Source: Mycobacterium syngnathidarum | GTDB lineage: Bacteria > Actinomycetota > Actinomycetes > Mycobacteriales > Mycobacteriaceae | Assembly (NCBI RefSeq): GCF_001942625.1 | Contig: NZ_MLCL01000024.1 | Location: forward strand, 124,001 to 188,000 | DNA: 64,000 nt | Reading direction: 5' to 3' | In this document: piece after piece, positions 51,263 through 59,857 of the stretch | Position numbering within the stretch: position 1 is the stretch's first letter | Layout of the letters: every line of letters starts with the position of its first letter | Position numbers and translations under genes: made by a program | The notes under the pieces: model-generated | What the model was told of the DNA's origin: nothing | Database searches by the model: none | The model's input: the letters and a program-made list of their open reading frames with translations, nothing else

Positions 51263-51275
51263 ACTTACCGTAAGT
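51263..51275. promoter_or_regulatory. ACTTAC-C-GTAAGT palindrome in a divergent promoter
   Basis: A perfect 13-bp palindrome 20 bp upstream of the CoA-transferase start and 100 bp from the acyl-CoA dehydrogenase start. Probably an operator for an unlinked regulator of this pair, since no regulator gene is adjacent. Confidence 0.55.
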
Positions 51276-51294
51276 CCAACAGTTAGGAGCCGCG

Positions 51295-52518
51295 TTGATC
51301 AAGGTCATGCAGGGCGTGCGGGTGCTCGAGGTCGCGCAATTCACCTTCGTACCGGCGGCGGGAGCCATCCTCGCCGACTGGGGCGCCGACGTCATCAAGG
51401 TCGAGCATCCGGTGCGCGGCGACACCCAGCGCGGCTTCATCAACATGGGCGGGTTCCAACTCGACCCGAACCGCCACCCGCTGATCGAGCACCCCAACCG
51501 CGGCAAGCGCAGCGTCGGGATCGACGTCTCGACGCCCGGCGGGCAAGAGGTCCTCTACGAGATCGCCAAGACGGCTGACGTCTTTCTGACCAATTACCTG
51601 CCCGCCCAACGGCAGAAGAACAAGTTCGACGTCGAGCACATCCGGGCGGTGAACCCGAACATCATCTACGCCCGCGGCAGCGCCTACGGCGACAAGGGGT
51701 CCGAGCGTGATACCGGCGGCTTCGACGGAACCGCCTTCTGGACCCGCAGCGGCGTTGGCCACGCGCTCACCCCGGAGGCGATCAATGGCGCTCTGTCTCA
51801 AGGCATTCCAGCATTCGGTGATTCGATCGGCGGGATGAACATCGCCGGCGGTATTTCCGCGGCGCTGTTCCATCGTGAGCGGACCGGGGAAACCGCCGAG
51901 ATCGACGTCTCGCTGCTGAGTACGGCGTGGTGGGCGGCCGGCGCGAGCGTCACCCAGGGCATGGAGACCGGTGAGACGATGCGCTCGCTGATGCCCGACG
52001 ACGTCACCTCGGTGAACCCGTTCATGGCCAACTACCGGACCTCCGATGGCGGCACCATCAATCTGTGCATCGTCAGCCCGACGGGCTACATCCGCGACGC
52101 CTTCGAACATCTGGGATTGCCCGAGCTGGCCGATGACCCGCGGTTCTCCGATGTGCTCCCGTTGATCGAGAATGCCACCGAAGGCGTCGAACTGATCGCG
52201 AAGGCGATCGGCAGCAAGCCGTTCGAGTACTGGCGTCAACATCTCAAGACGATGAAGGGCCAGTGGGCGCCGTTCCAGAGCCTGGTCGATCTGAACACCG
52301 ACGAGCAGGCGATCGCCAACGACATGGTGGTGGAGGTCGAGGCCGCCGACGGGGGTCAGCCGTTCCGGGTGGTGCGCGGGCCCGTGCAGTTCAACCACGA
52401 GCCGCTGGAGACCACCCGGGCACCCCAGGCCTCCGAGCACACCGAGATCGTGCTGATGGAACTCGGCATGGATTGGGATCGAATCGAAGAACTCAAGGAC
52501 TCGGGCGCGATCGCCTGA
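51295..52518 (+). CDS. CaiB/BaiF-family CoA-transferase
   Basis: A 407-residue class III CoA-transferase. The N-terminal MQGVRVLEVAQFTFVPAAGA and ADWGADVIKVEHP are typical. The catalytic Asp would lie near residues 174-182 (FGDSIGGMN). It moves CoA between acyl groups, for example in carnitine, bile-acid or cholesterol side-chain use. TTG at 51295 has TAGGAG upstream; ATG at 51307 is a second choice. It is probably in the same regulon as the divergent acyl-CoA dehydrogenase. Confidence 0.87.
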   Translation: MIKVMQGVRVLEVAQFTFVPAAGAILADWGADVIKVEHPVRGDTQRGFINMGGFQLDPNRHPLIEHPNRGKRSVGIDVSTPGGQEVLYEIAKTADVFLTNYLPAQRQKNKFDVEHIRAVNPNIIYARGSAYGDKGSERDTGGFDGTAFWTRSGVGHALTPEAINGALSQGIPAFGDSIGGMNIAGGISAALFHRERTGETAEIDVSLLSTAWWAAGASVTQGMETGETMRSLMPDDVTSVNPFMANYRTSDGGTINLCIVSPTGYIRDAFEHLGLPELADDPRFSDVLPLIENATEGVELIAKAIGSKPFEYWRQHLKTMKGQWAPFQSLVDLNTDEQAIANDMVVEVEAADGGQPFRVVRGPVQFNHEPLETTRAPQASEHTEIVLMELGMDWDRIEELKDSGAIA

Positions 52519-52635
52519 GGTCGCGGCTGTCTGGCGGTCCCCCCTTCGCCGCTTTCTACCTGGGGGCTGTTGATCGCAAAGATCCCAACCCCTATGTGGA
52601 AAACGGTGACGGCACGGCCCGCCGCCTGGCGTGGA

Positions 52636-52956
52636 CTAGTTGCAGCCGCCGGCGTGGACCCACCGGCCGTTGTAACCGATGCAGCCGCTGACGTTCGAGC
52701 CCGGGGGTGGTGGCGGCGGTGGTGGCGGGTCTTCCGGCAGCGGGGCGTAGTAGGCCGGCGGCGGCACATATGGGGCGACGGCGTCGGCGACGTTGACGCA
52801 GCCGCCCACCGAGATGCGGCGTCCGGCACTCGCACACACGTCGGCGGCGGCAGTGCCGGCGGGAGCGAGAACGATGGCGCCGGGCAACGCGGTGAAGGCG
52901 AGCGCGGCAGTCGCCGCGCGGAGCCAGGGTGAGCGTGACGATGAGGTGAACATCAT
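52636..52956 (-). CDS. Small secreted Cys-rich protein
   Basis: A 106-residue exported protein. A signal peptide ends near residue 38 (GTAAADVCASAG). The mature part is Pro/Tyr-rich with nine prolines in a row near its centre. Two short Cys motifs, GRRISVGGC and GRWVHAGGC, and four cysteines in all suggest two disulphides. It overlaps the haem-binding gene by ATGA on the same strand. I do not recognise a family; a partner of the haem-binding protein in haem handling is a guess. Confidence 0.7.
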   Translation of the reverse strand: MMFTSSSRSPWLRAATAALAFTALPGAIVLAPAGTAAADVCASAGRRISVGGCVNVADAVAPYVPPPAYYAPLPEDPPPPPPPPPGSNVSGCIGYNGRWVHAGGCN

Positions 52957-53339
52957 TGTCCTAAAGGCTGATCAGGGGCCTTGATTCCGCAGCGATTGCG
53001 GAAGTCGGTCAGCGGCTGACGGATGCCGACGAGGTCGGCGTGTGCTTGCGGGTTCGCGTCGAAGAAGGCCTTGGTTTCTTGCGGGACCTCATCCTGCGGG
53101 CGGCCGTGCAGGTTGGTGTAGAAATCGTTGACGTCGGGGTGGGTCCACAAGTAGGTGGACGTCGCGGCCGCCACCCCCGAGGCGATACCGGCGAGATCTC
53201 CGGCCGTGCAGTTGGGCGGGCGCGGCGGCGGCTCGGCAGCCGCGGTCACCGGGCTGAACAAGGCCACGGCAACTCCGACGGCACCCGCTGCGACAGCGGG
53301 CACCACCCCGTAGCGCACGGTGGTCAGTGTGCGGGACAC
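52953..53339 (-). CDS. Haemophore-type haem-binding protein (Rv0203-like)
   Basis: A 128-residue exported protein with a signal peptide ending about residue 35 (SPVTAAAEP). The mature part has the helical pattern of the mycobacterial haemophore domain (PF16525): DVNDFYTNLHGRPQDEV and the terminal Cys pair (NCTAGDL, RNRCGIKA), probably linked by a disulphide. Rv0203 carries haem to MmpL3 and MmpL11. Whether the MmpL proteins in this window share that role is unknown. Confidence 0.82.
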   Translation of the reverse strand: MSRTLTTVRYGVVPAVAAGAVGVAVALFSPVTAAAEPPPRPPNCTAGDLAGIASGVAAATSTYLWTHPDVNDFYTNLHGRPQDEVPQETKAFFDANPQAHADLVGIRQPLTDFRNRCGIKAPDQPLGQ

Positions 53340-53481
53340 AGCGGGACTCCTTCCCGAGGTGGGCAGGTGCCGATTGCATCGCCCGGCGGGCCGAACATTA
53401 GCAGCTCGGCAGGGGGTGCGCGACGAATTGTTCGCTCGGCAAGGACGTGGCTTGGCTTGGCGTGCCGGTGTTTAGGGCTGT

Positions 53482-54498
53482 TTAGGGCCGCGCCGTCGAG
53501 GTCGACCGCGCATTGCGATAGGCTGTCGGGGTGGTGCCGAACCAGCGCTTGCACGCGCGGGTGAGCACGCTCTGCTCGGCGTAGCCGAGTTGGTGACACA
53601 ACTGGTCGAGTCCGAGAGCAGTGTCGAGCAGCAGGCGTTGTGCGACGTCGCGACGCGTCTGGTCGACCAGATCGGCGAACGTGGCGTTCTCCGCGCGCAG
53701 CCGCCGTTGCAGCGCCTTGGGGTGCAGGCCGATGTGTCGGGAGATGTCGGTCAGGCCGACGGCACCGGTGGGTAGGAGCTGGCGTACCAGGCTGCGCACC
53801 AGTTGGCTGGCGGCCGGGTCGAATTCGCCCATCACACCGGCGAGGTAGTCGACCGCGGTCTGGTGGGCGAGGTGATCGGTGGGCAGTGGCCGTTGCAGGT
53901 CGGTGGTGCGCAGGGTGAAGCCGGCGACCGGTTCGAAAAAGCTGGGCGGGCAGCCGAAATAGGCCTGATAGTCGTCGGCGGGGGCAAGCGCGGGGTGGGG
54001 TAGGTGTACTGCGACGGGGCGGTACTCGGCACCGAGAAACAGCCGTAAGACCTGCAGCGTGACACCCAGAGACAACTCGACGGCCTGGGCTTGCGGCGGT
54101 GACGGATCCAGGACGTACTCGAATTCAAAGCGCCGCAGATCGGGGTCGAGGTGTGTGGTCACCCGCGCGGTGATCGACGGGCTGTAGGCCGCCATGAACT
54201 TGTCGAAGATCGTGAAGGCTTCGGCGACGGTGCCGGCGTTGCGTCCTGCCAGCCCGACCGGGCCGAGGATGTCGATACCTTGACGGAGCGCCAAACGCCG
54301 TCCGAAATCGGGGGTTTCGAGCACGGCAGCGGTGTCTTCGAGCATCTGGGCGCCATTGGGCAGGGAGATGAACCGGTCGTGGCGACCGACATCGTCATAC
54401 GGAATGTGGGCTGCGGTGACCAGAGCGCGACTGTCCCCGCCGAGTTCGGTGACGAGCTGGTGAAAATTCGTCAGCGCCGTCCCCCGGATCACGGCCAT
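53482..54498 (-). CDS. AraC-family regulator with N-terminal ligand domain
   Basis: About 338 residues. The N-terminal half fits the arabinose-binding-like domain (PF12625) of VirS/OruR-type AraC proteins; the C-terminal HTH pair includes GLTDISRHIGLHPKALQRRL and LCHQLGYAEQSVLTRACKRW. ATG at 54498. It is divergent from the arylsulfatase gene, with two 21-bp-phased direct repeats overlapping its own start, so it probably controls both. The ligand is unknown; a sulfated or fatty compound is possible. Confidence 0.87.
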   Translation of the reverse strand: MAVIRGTALTNFHQLVTELGGDSRALVTAAHIPYDDVGRHDRFISLPNGAQMLEDTAAVLETPDFGRRLALRQGIDILGPVGLAGRNAGTVAEAFTIFDKFMAAYSPSITARVTTHLDPDLRRFEFEYVLDPSPPQAQAVELSLGVTLQVLRLFLGAEYRPVAVHLPHPALAPADDYQAYFGCPPSFFEPVAGFTLRTTDLQRPLPTDHLAHQTAVDYLAGVMGEFDPAASQLVRSLVRQLLPTGAVGLTDISRHIGLHPKALQRRLRAENATFADLVDQTRRDVAQRLLLDTALGLDQLCHQLGYAEQSVLTRACKRWFGTTPTAYRNARSTSTARP

Positions 54499-54534
54499 GT
54501 CCCACAATGTCAAAGATTTGTCCCGAAATGTCAA
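54498..54534. promoter_or_regulatory. Direct repeats TGTCCC-N5-TGTCAA, AraC operator
   Basis: TGTCCCACAATGTCAA (54498-54513) and TGTCCCGAAATGTCAA (54519-54534) are direct copies differing at two positions, offset by 21 bp (two helical turns), as expected for a tandem AraC site. They overlap the AraC start codon, so binding would also block its own translation start region. Confidence 0.75.
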
Positions 54535-54650
54535 GACAGCAGCTGTCAGTTTGCTGCAAAGTAGATGCCCGGGTCGGGGTGAATCGGCTGTGCGGCTTGC
54601 CCCCAGTGGTCGGCTACACAGCCCGAGTTCCTGTTGATGAGAGGGGCGCG

Positions 54651-56990
54651 GTGTCTGACGTGCAAGGTGACCAGTTGGTGGCGGCGGTTCTACCGGACGG
54701 CGGCGTCTTGCCGTTCCCGCCAGTTCCATCGGCCAGTATCGCGGGCCGCACGTTGCAGGAGTCGACGTACCAGCCGCGGCAGGTACCGAAGCGACTGCAC
54801 GATGACTCGCCGAACATCGTCATCGTCCTCATCGACGACGCAGGCCCCGGCCTGCCCTCGACATTCGGCGGCGAGGTGCAGACCGCGACCCTGGATCGGA
54901 TCTGCGCTGAAGGCGTGTCCTACAACCGCTTTCACACCACCGCCATGTGCTCGCCGACCCGGGCCTCGTTGCTGACCGGCCGCAACCACCACGAGATCGG
55001 CAACGGCCAGATCGCCGAGCTGGCCAACGACTGGGACGGCTACGCGGGCAAGATCCCGCGGTCGAGCGCCACCGTGGCCGAAGTGCTCAAGCAGTACGGC
55101 TACGCGACCTCGGCGTTCGGGAAGTGGCACAACACCCCCGCGGAAGAGACCACCGCGGCAGGGCCGTTCGAGAACTGGCCCACGGGTTTGGGTTTCGAGT
55201 ACTTCTATGGATTCCTGGCCGGTGAGGCCTCGCAGTACGAACCGAACCTGGTGCGCAACACCACCGTTGTCGCCCCGCCGAAGACCGCCGAAGAGGGATA
55301 CCACCTGTCGGAGGATCTCGCCGACGACGCCATCTCCTGGCTGCGCCGGCACAAGGCGTTCAACGCCGACAAACCGTTCTTCATGTATTGGGCCAGCGGT
55401 GCCATCCACGGCCCGCACCACATCATGAAGGAGTGGGCGGACAAGTACGCGGGTAAATTCGATGACGGCTGGGACGCTTACCGGGAGCGCGTCTTCGAGC
55501 GCGCCAAGGACAAGGGCTGGATCCCGCAGGACTGCGCCCTGACCGAGCGTGATCCTCAGCTCGCGGCGTGGGACGACATCCCCGAGGACGAGAAACCCTT
55601 CCAGCGCCGCCTGATGGAAGTGGCGGCCGGCTACGGCGAGCACGTCGACGTCCAGGTCGGCCGCATCGCCGACGAGCTCGAATCGCTGGGCTATTCCGAC
55701 AACACTCTGTTCCTGTACATCTGGGGCGACAACGGGTCGTCGGGCGAAGGCCAGAACGGCACCATCGCTGAGCTGTTGGCGCAGAACGGGATTCCCACCA
55801 CGGTGCGCCAGCACATCGATGCCCTCGACGAGCTCGGCGGCCTCGACGTCCTGGGTTCGCCTCTGGTCGACAACCAGTACCACGCGGCGTGGGCGTGGGC
55901 CGGCAGCACTCCGTACAAGGGAATGAAACTGCTCGCCTCCCACCTGGGTGGCACGCGCAACCCGATGGCGGTGCGCTGGCCGGCCAAGATCAACGCGGAC
56001 GCCGCTCCCCGCGACGTGTTCCTGCATTGCAACGACATCGTGCCGACCATCTACGACATCGTCGGCATCGCACCGCCGCACACGGTGAACGGCGAACACC
56101 AGATGCCGCTCGCGGGATCCAGTTTCGCCCGCACACTGGCTGACCGAAATGCACCCGGCGGCAAGAAGACCCAGTACTTCGAGATCATGGGTAGCCGTGG
56201 CATCTACCACGACGGCTGGATGGCCTCGGCGCGCGGGCCGCGGCTGCCGTGGGTGCCGGGCCAGCCGCCGGGTATCGCCACCTGGACCCCCGACAACGAC
56301 GTGTGGGAGCTGTACCACCTCGACGAAGACTGGTCTCAGGCCGACGATCTCGCCGCAGAGCAGCCCGAGAAACTCGCTCAGATGCGCGAGATGTTCATGG
56401 TCGAAGCCGCCCGCAACGCGGTGCTGCCCGTCGGCGGCGGCCTATGGGTTCCGGTCTATCACCCCGAGCTGCGCATCGCCCCGCCGTACAAAGAGTGGGA
56501 GTTCTCGGGGGACACCATCCGGATGCCGGAGTTCTGTGCGCCTGCGCTCGGCAACAAGAACAACGTCGTCACCATCGACGTCGACATCCCCGCCAATGCC
56601 AACGGGGTGCTGTACGCTCTCGGCGCCGCGGCCGGGGGGCTGACCCTCTATCTGGACGAGGGCCAACTCTGCTACGAGTACAACCTCTTCATCTTGTCGC
56701 GTACCAAGATCCGCTCTGCCGGCAAGGTGCCGCCGGGGCGGGCCACCATCACCGTGACCACCCAGTACGCCGATCCCCGCCCGGCCGGCCCGCTCGACAT
56801 CACCGTTGCGCGCAACGGCGAAACACTCGCCAGTGGTCAAGTCCCGATCAGCGCACCGTTGTTGTTCACCGCCAACGACTGCCTGGACATCGGGACCTGC
56901 CTGGGTTCACCGGTATCGCTCGACTACCGCGAACGCGCACCGTTCCCGTTCGAGGGGCAGATTCACCGCGTGCACGTCGCCTACACCTAG
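54651..56990 (+). CDS. Arylsulfatase (type I, formylglycine)
   Basis: A 779-residue sulfatase of the alkaline-phosphatase fold. The FGly signature C-S-P-T-R has Cys100, which must be oxidised to formylglycine; Asp62 and Asp63 bind calcium. The size equals the M. tuberculosis AtsA/AtsD group. GTG at 54651 has GAGAGGGG upstream. No signal peptide, so probably cytoplasmic. It is followed 33 bp later by a DUF1254 lipoprotein gene. No formylglycine-generating enzyme is encoded in this window. Confidence 0.92.
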   Translation: MSDVQGDQLVAAVLPDGGVLPFPPVPSASIAGRTLQESTYQPRQVPKRLHDDSPNIVIVLIDDAGPGLPSTFGGEVQTATLDRICAEGVSYNRFHTTAMCSPTRASLLTGRNHHEIGNGQIAELANDWDGYAGKIPRSSATVAEVLKQYGYATSAFGKWHNTPAEETTAAGPFENWPTGLGFEYFYGFLAGEASQYEPNLVRNTTVVAPPKTAEEGYHLSEDLADDAISWLRRHKAFNADKPFFMYWASGAIHGPHHIMKEWADKYAGKFDDGWDAYRERVFERAKDKGWIPQDCALTERDPQLAAWDDIPEDEKPFQRRLMEVAAGYGEHVDVQVGRIADELESLGYSDNTLFLYIWGDNGSSGEGQNGTIAELLAQNGIPTTVRQHIDALDELGGLDVLGSPLVDNQYHAAWAWAGSTPYKGMKLLASHLGGTRNPMAVRWPAKINADAAPRDVFLHCNDIVPTIYDIVGIAPPHTVNGEHQMPLAGSSFARTLADRNAPGGKKTQYFEIMGSRGIYHDGWMASARGPRLPWVPGQPPGIATWTPDNDVWELYHLDEDWSQADDLAAEQPEKLAQMREMFMVEAARNAVLPVGGGLWVPVYHPELRIAPPYKEWEFSGDTIRMPEFCAPALGNKNNVVTIDVDIPANANGVLYALGAAAGGLTLYLDEGQLCYEYNLFILSRTKIRSAGKVPPGRATITVTTQYADPRPAGPLDITVARNGETLASGQVPISAPLLFTANDCLDIGTCLGSPVSLDYRERAPFPFEGQIHRVHVAYT

Positions 56991-57023
56991 CCGGCAGAAG
57001 ACCCGAGAAAGGAACGACTTTTC

Positions 57024-58472
57024 GTGAAGAAGGATCGGCGCACGGCCAAATGGCTGGTCGCGCTCGGCACCACGATGCTGATGATGGCCACGCTGGCATG
57101 TTCGCCGTCGTCGCCGGAAAAGTCCGGCCAATCCGGCTCGGGGCAGCTGACACCCGACGAGGCCAAGGCCATCGCCCTGGATGCGTACGTCTACGGTTAC
57201 TCCCTGGTCACCGTTGAGATGACGCGACGCGTCATGACCAATGTGGACAAGCCTGAAGCGCCGCGGGCTCCGATGGGGCAGCTCATGCGGATGCGGGAGT
57301 ACCCCAACGCACAGTTCCGTGACGTCACCGCGCCCAACGCGGATACGCTGTACACAAACGGGTTCATCGACGTCAAGGATGAGCCCTGGGTGCTGAGCCT
57401 GCCGGACGCCCACGACCGCTACTACCTGTTCCCGATGCTCGACGGCTACACCAACGTGTTCGAGGTTCCCGGGAAGCGCACTACGGGCACTGGTCCGCAG
57501 ACCTACGCCATCACCGGGCCCGGCTGGAAGGGCGCGCTGCCCGCAGGCGTGAAGGAGTACAAGTCACCCACCTCGACGGTGTGGCTGCTGGGCCGCATCT
57601 ACTGCGATGGCACGCCCGAGGACTACGCCGCCGTGCACAAGCTGCAGGACGAGATCTCGTTGGTGCCGCTCAGCTCGTACGGCAAGCCCTACACCCCGCC
57701 GCCCGGCAAGGTCGATCCCTCCATCGACATGAAGACCCCGGTTCGCGATCAGGTCGAGAAGCTGAGCACCGAGGACTTCTTCAATCTGATGGCCACCCTG
57801 ATGAAAGACAACCCGCCCGCCGAGGCGGACAAGCCGATCGTGGACAAGATGGCCGAACTCGGCATCGCACCGGGGGAGAAGTTCGACATCAACAAGCTCG
57901 GCTCCGATGTCGCGGCGGCTCTGCAGTCGGTTCCCAAAGAAGGGGTCGACAAGATCATGGCCCGCTTCAAAGAGTTGGAGGACGTCAACGGCTGGCGGTT
58001 CACCACCCAGACCGGTCAGTACGGCACCGACTATCTGCAACGCGCCGTGATCACCGCCATCGGGTTGGGTGCCAACCGGCCCCAGGACGCGGTCTACCCG
58101 ACTTCTGAAGCAGATGCCGACGGCCAGGCCTACGACGGCGCCAACAAGTACACGCTGCACTTCGACAAAGGCCAGTTCCCACCCGTCAACGGGTTCTGGT
58201 CGCTGACCATGTACGACGAGGCATTCTTCTTTGTCGACAACCCGCTCAACCGGTACACGCTGAGCCAGCGGAACGACTTCGTCACCAACCCGGACGGGTC
58301 GGTCGATCTGTATCTGCAACGCGACAACCCCGGGCCGCAGAACGAAGCCAACTGGCTGCCCGCACCACACGGAAAGTTCAACCTCATGCTGCGCCTGTAC
58401 TGGCCGAAGGAGACCGCGCCATCGATCATCGACGGCACGTGGAAGCCGCCGGCCGTCAGGAAGGTTTCCTGA
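57024..58472 (+). CDS. DUF1254/DUF1214 lipoprotein
   Basis: A 482-residue lipoprotein. The signal peptide ends in MATLAC, with lipidation at Cys26. The mature protein has the DUF1254 motif (YVYGYSLVTVEMTRRVM) and DUF1214 C-terminal region (YTLHFDKGQFPPVNGFWSL). GTG at 57024 has AAAGGA upstream. The function is unknown. Co-transcription with the arylsulfatase suggests surface handling of a sulfated or related compound. A strong terminator follows. Confidence 0.87.
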   Translation: MKKDRRTAKWLVALGTTMLMMATLACSPSSPEKSGQSGSGQLTPDEAKAIALDAYVYGYSLVTVEMTRRVMTNVDKPEAPRAPMGQLMRMREYPNAQFRDVTAPNADTLYTNGFIDVKDEPWVLSLPDAHDRYYLFPMLDGYTNVFEVPGKRTTGTGPQTYAITGPGWKGALPAGVKEYKSPTSTVWLLGRIYCDGTPEDYAAVHKLQDEISLVPLSSYGKPYTPPPGKVDPSIDMKTPVRDQVEKLSTEDFFNLMATLMKDNPPAEADKPIVDKMAELGIAPGEKFDINKLGSDVAAALQSVPKEGVDKIMARFKELEDVNGWRFTTQTGQYGTDYLQRAVITAIGLGANRPQDAVYPTSEADADGQAYDGANKYTLHFDKGQFPPVNGFWSLTMYDEAFFFVDNPLNRYTLSQRNDFVTNPDGSVDLYLQRDNPGPQNEANWLPAPHGKFNLMLRLYWPKETAPSIIDGTWKPPAVRKVS

Positions 58473-58497
58473 CAAGGATTACCAGGAACTTGCCAAC

Positions 58498-58541
58498 GAA
58501 AACGAGGTGGCTGCCAGACCTCTGGCAGCCACCTCGTTTTC
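58498..58541. terminator. Rho-independent terminator after the sulfatase operon
   Basis: A 20-bp perfect stem (GAAAACGAGGTGGCTGCCAG / CTGGCAGCCACCTCGTTTTC) with a 4-nt loop, ACCT. Ends in GTTTTC, so it can end transcription rightward and, with its A-rich start, leftward too. Confidence 0.9.
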
Positions 58542-58640
58542 TCGGGTGTAGCGGTGAGCTAGATGTGCACCGCCCGGTGGCGATGACGGAGCAAGCGGGT
58601 CAACCAGCGAACATCGATCAACATTACGTCGGCCTTTCTG

Positions 58641-59090
58641 TCAGGCGCTTTTGATAAGCAGGGGGAGCAACCGGCGGCGTGCCGTATTGCCTTCGGCGAA
58701 GTGATGCAGGGCTTCTGGCACCGAGGAGCTGAGCGGAACGCCCACCTCCTGGCGGCGAATCTCGGTGACGACCGGCTGGCTGGCCACCACTGACCAGTCC
58801 ACGCCGAGCTCACCGCACTTTTCGTCGATGTCGTAGAACAGTGAGATCGCCTGCGGTGCAAAGCTGTTCACGCTACTCAGATCGAGTGTCAGCGGCTTCT
58901 CCGCAAGGATGAACCGATTCACGTACGACGCGATCTGGTCGATGTTGTTGCTGTCGATATCTCCCTTGACGGTCACCACTGTCGCCAGCTGGCGGCATAC
59001 CGCGCGCATGGATGCGCCCTCGCAGATGACTGCCGAGTTTCCGTACCGAAAGTGTCGATCCATTGCCGGGGTGTTGTTCGTGAATGTCAT
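58641..59090 (-). CDS. STAS-domain anti-sigma antagonist-like protein
   Basis: A 149-residue protein with the STAS fold of anti-anti-sigma factors (VTVKGDIDSNNIDQIASYVN and LTLDLSSVNSFAPQAISLF). The usual phosphorylated Ser of the DSSG loop is replaced by SFAPQA, so it may be regulated another way. Cys residues at about 23 and 32 recall redox-sensitive STAS proteins of mycobacteria. Its partner is not in this window. ATG at 59090. Confidence 0.8.
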   Translation of the reverse strand: MTFTNNTPAMDRHFRYGNSAVICEGASMRAVCRQLATVVTVKGDIDSNNIDQIASYVNRFILAEKPLTLDLSSVNSFAPQAISLFYDIDEKCGELGVDWSVVASQPVVTEIRRQEVGVPLSSSVPEALHHFAEGNTARRRLLPLLIKSA

Positions 59091-59236
59091 GATCAGCCTC
59101 CCGCCTTCTTTCCTGAGCTCTGGCTGAGCTCCGTCGCGTCAACCTGTCCACAAAGTTATGCGGGCAATCTAAGGCGGCTGGGTGCCAGCGTTAATACTTT
59201 GCTAAGAACCCTCGGGGGCTTACTCGTCGGTAAGGT

Positions 59237-59857
59237 TCACACGATCAGTACGTCGAGCGTTCGCGGTCCGTGGACGCCTTCTACGCGCTGTAATTCGATG
59301 TCGCTGGTGGCGCTGGGGCCGGAGATGAAGGTCAGCGGTCGTGTCGGCGCCAGCTCGGCGAACGCCTGCGGCACGGTGTCGACGATCTGGTCTGCCCGCA
59401 CCACACAGAGGTGATGGTCGGGCACCAGGGTCAGCGCGCGCCGCCCCTGCGTGGGGCCGGCGTCCAGCACGATCGTCCCAGTCGCGGCGATACCGAGCGC
59501 GCATCCGGTCAGCACCGCATCGGCTCGGTCGAGTTGCTCGACGCCCAGCGCCGGCTCGTCGGCGACGGTGGTCAGCCCCGCCACCCATTCGGGCGGCACG
59601 TCAGCGGGGATGACCACGCTGGCGTGTGGTCCGACCAGTTCGCGGACCGTCGACGCGATCGCTGCGGCCTCGATGCGGTGTACGCGGGCCCGATACTCGG
59701 CGACCGTCGTGGCGAACCGTTCGACGTTGCCGGTGCCGGTCAGCGGCTCGCGGTGGTAGTCCCGCGGGACCACGACGGGCCGGGGCGGCGCGGACGCCAG
59801 GGCGGCACCGACCCGGCCGAGTACCGCGGCCCTGGCCTCGGGCGTCGGGCCGCTCAT
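59237..59857 (-). CDS. lutC: LutC, LUD-domain lactate-utilisation protein
   Basis: A 206-residue LUD-domain protein (PF02589), the third part of the LutABC L-lactate dehydrogenase complex. The motif GCALGIAATGTIVLDAGPTQ is well conserved. ATG at 59857 overlaps the lutB stop (ATGA), showing coupled translation. The N-terminal open frame continues further but overlaps lutB. The complex oxidises lactate using iron-sulfur clusters; LutC is thought to bind or support it. Confidence 0.88.
   Translation of the reverse strand: MSGPTPEARAAVLGRVGAALASAPPRPVVVPRDYHREPLTGTGNVERFATTVAEYRARVHRIEAAAIASTVRELVGPHASVVIPADVPPEWVAGLTTVADEPALGVEQLDRADAVLTGCALGIAATGTIVLDAGPTQGRRALTLVPDHHLCVVRADQIVDTVPQAFAELAPTRPLTFISGPSATSDIELQRVEGVHGPRTLDVLIV

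Noticed and set aside
58559..58624. Short Arg/His-rich peptide frame after the STAS gene, like a cysteine-metabolism leader peptide
   Set aside because: It lacks cysteine and lies downstream, not upstream, of any sulfur gene on its strand.
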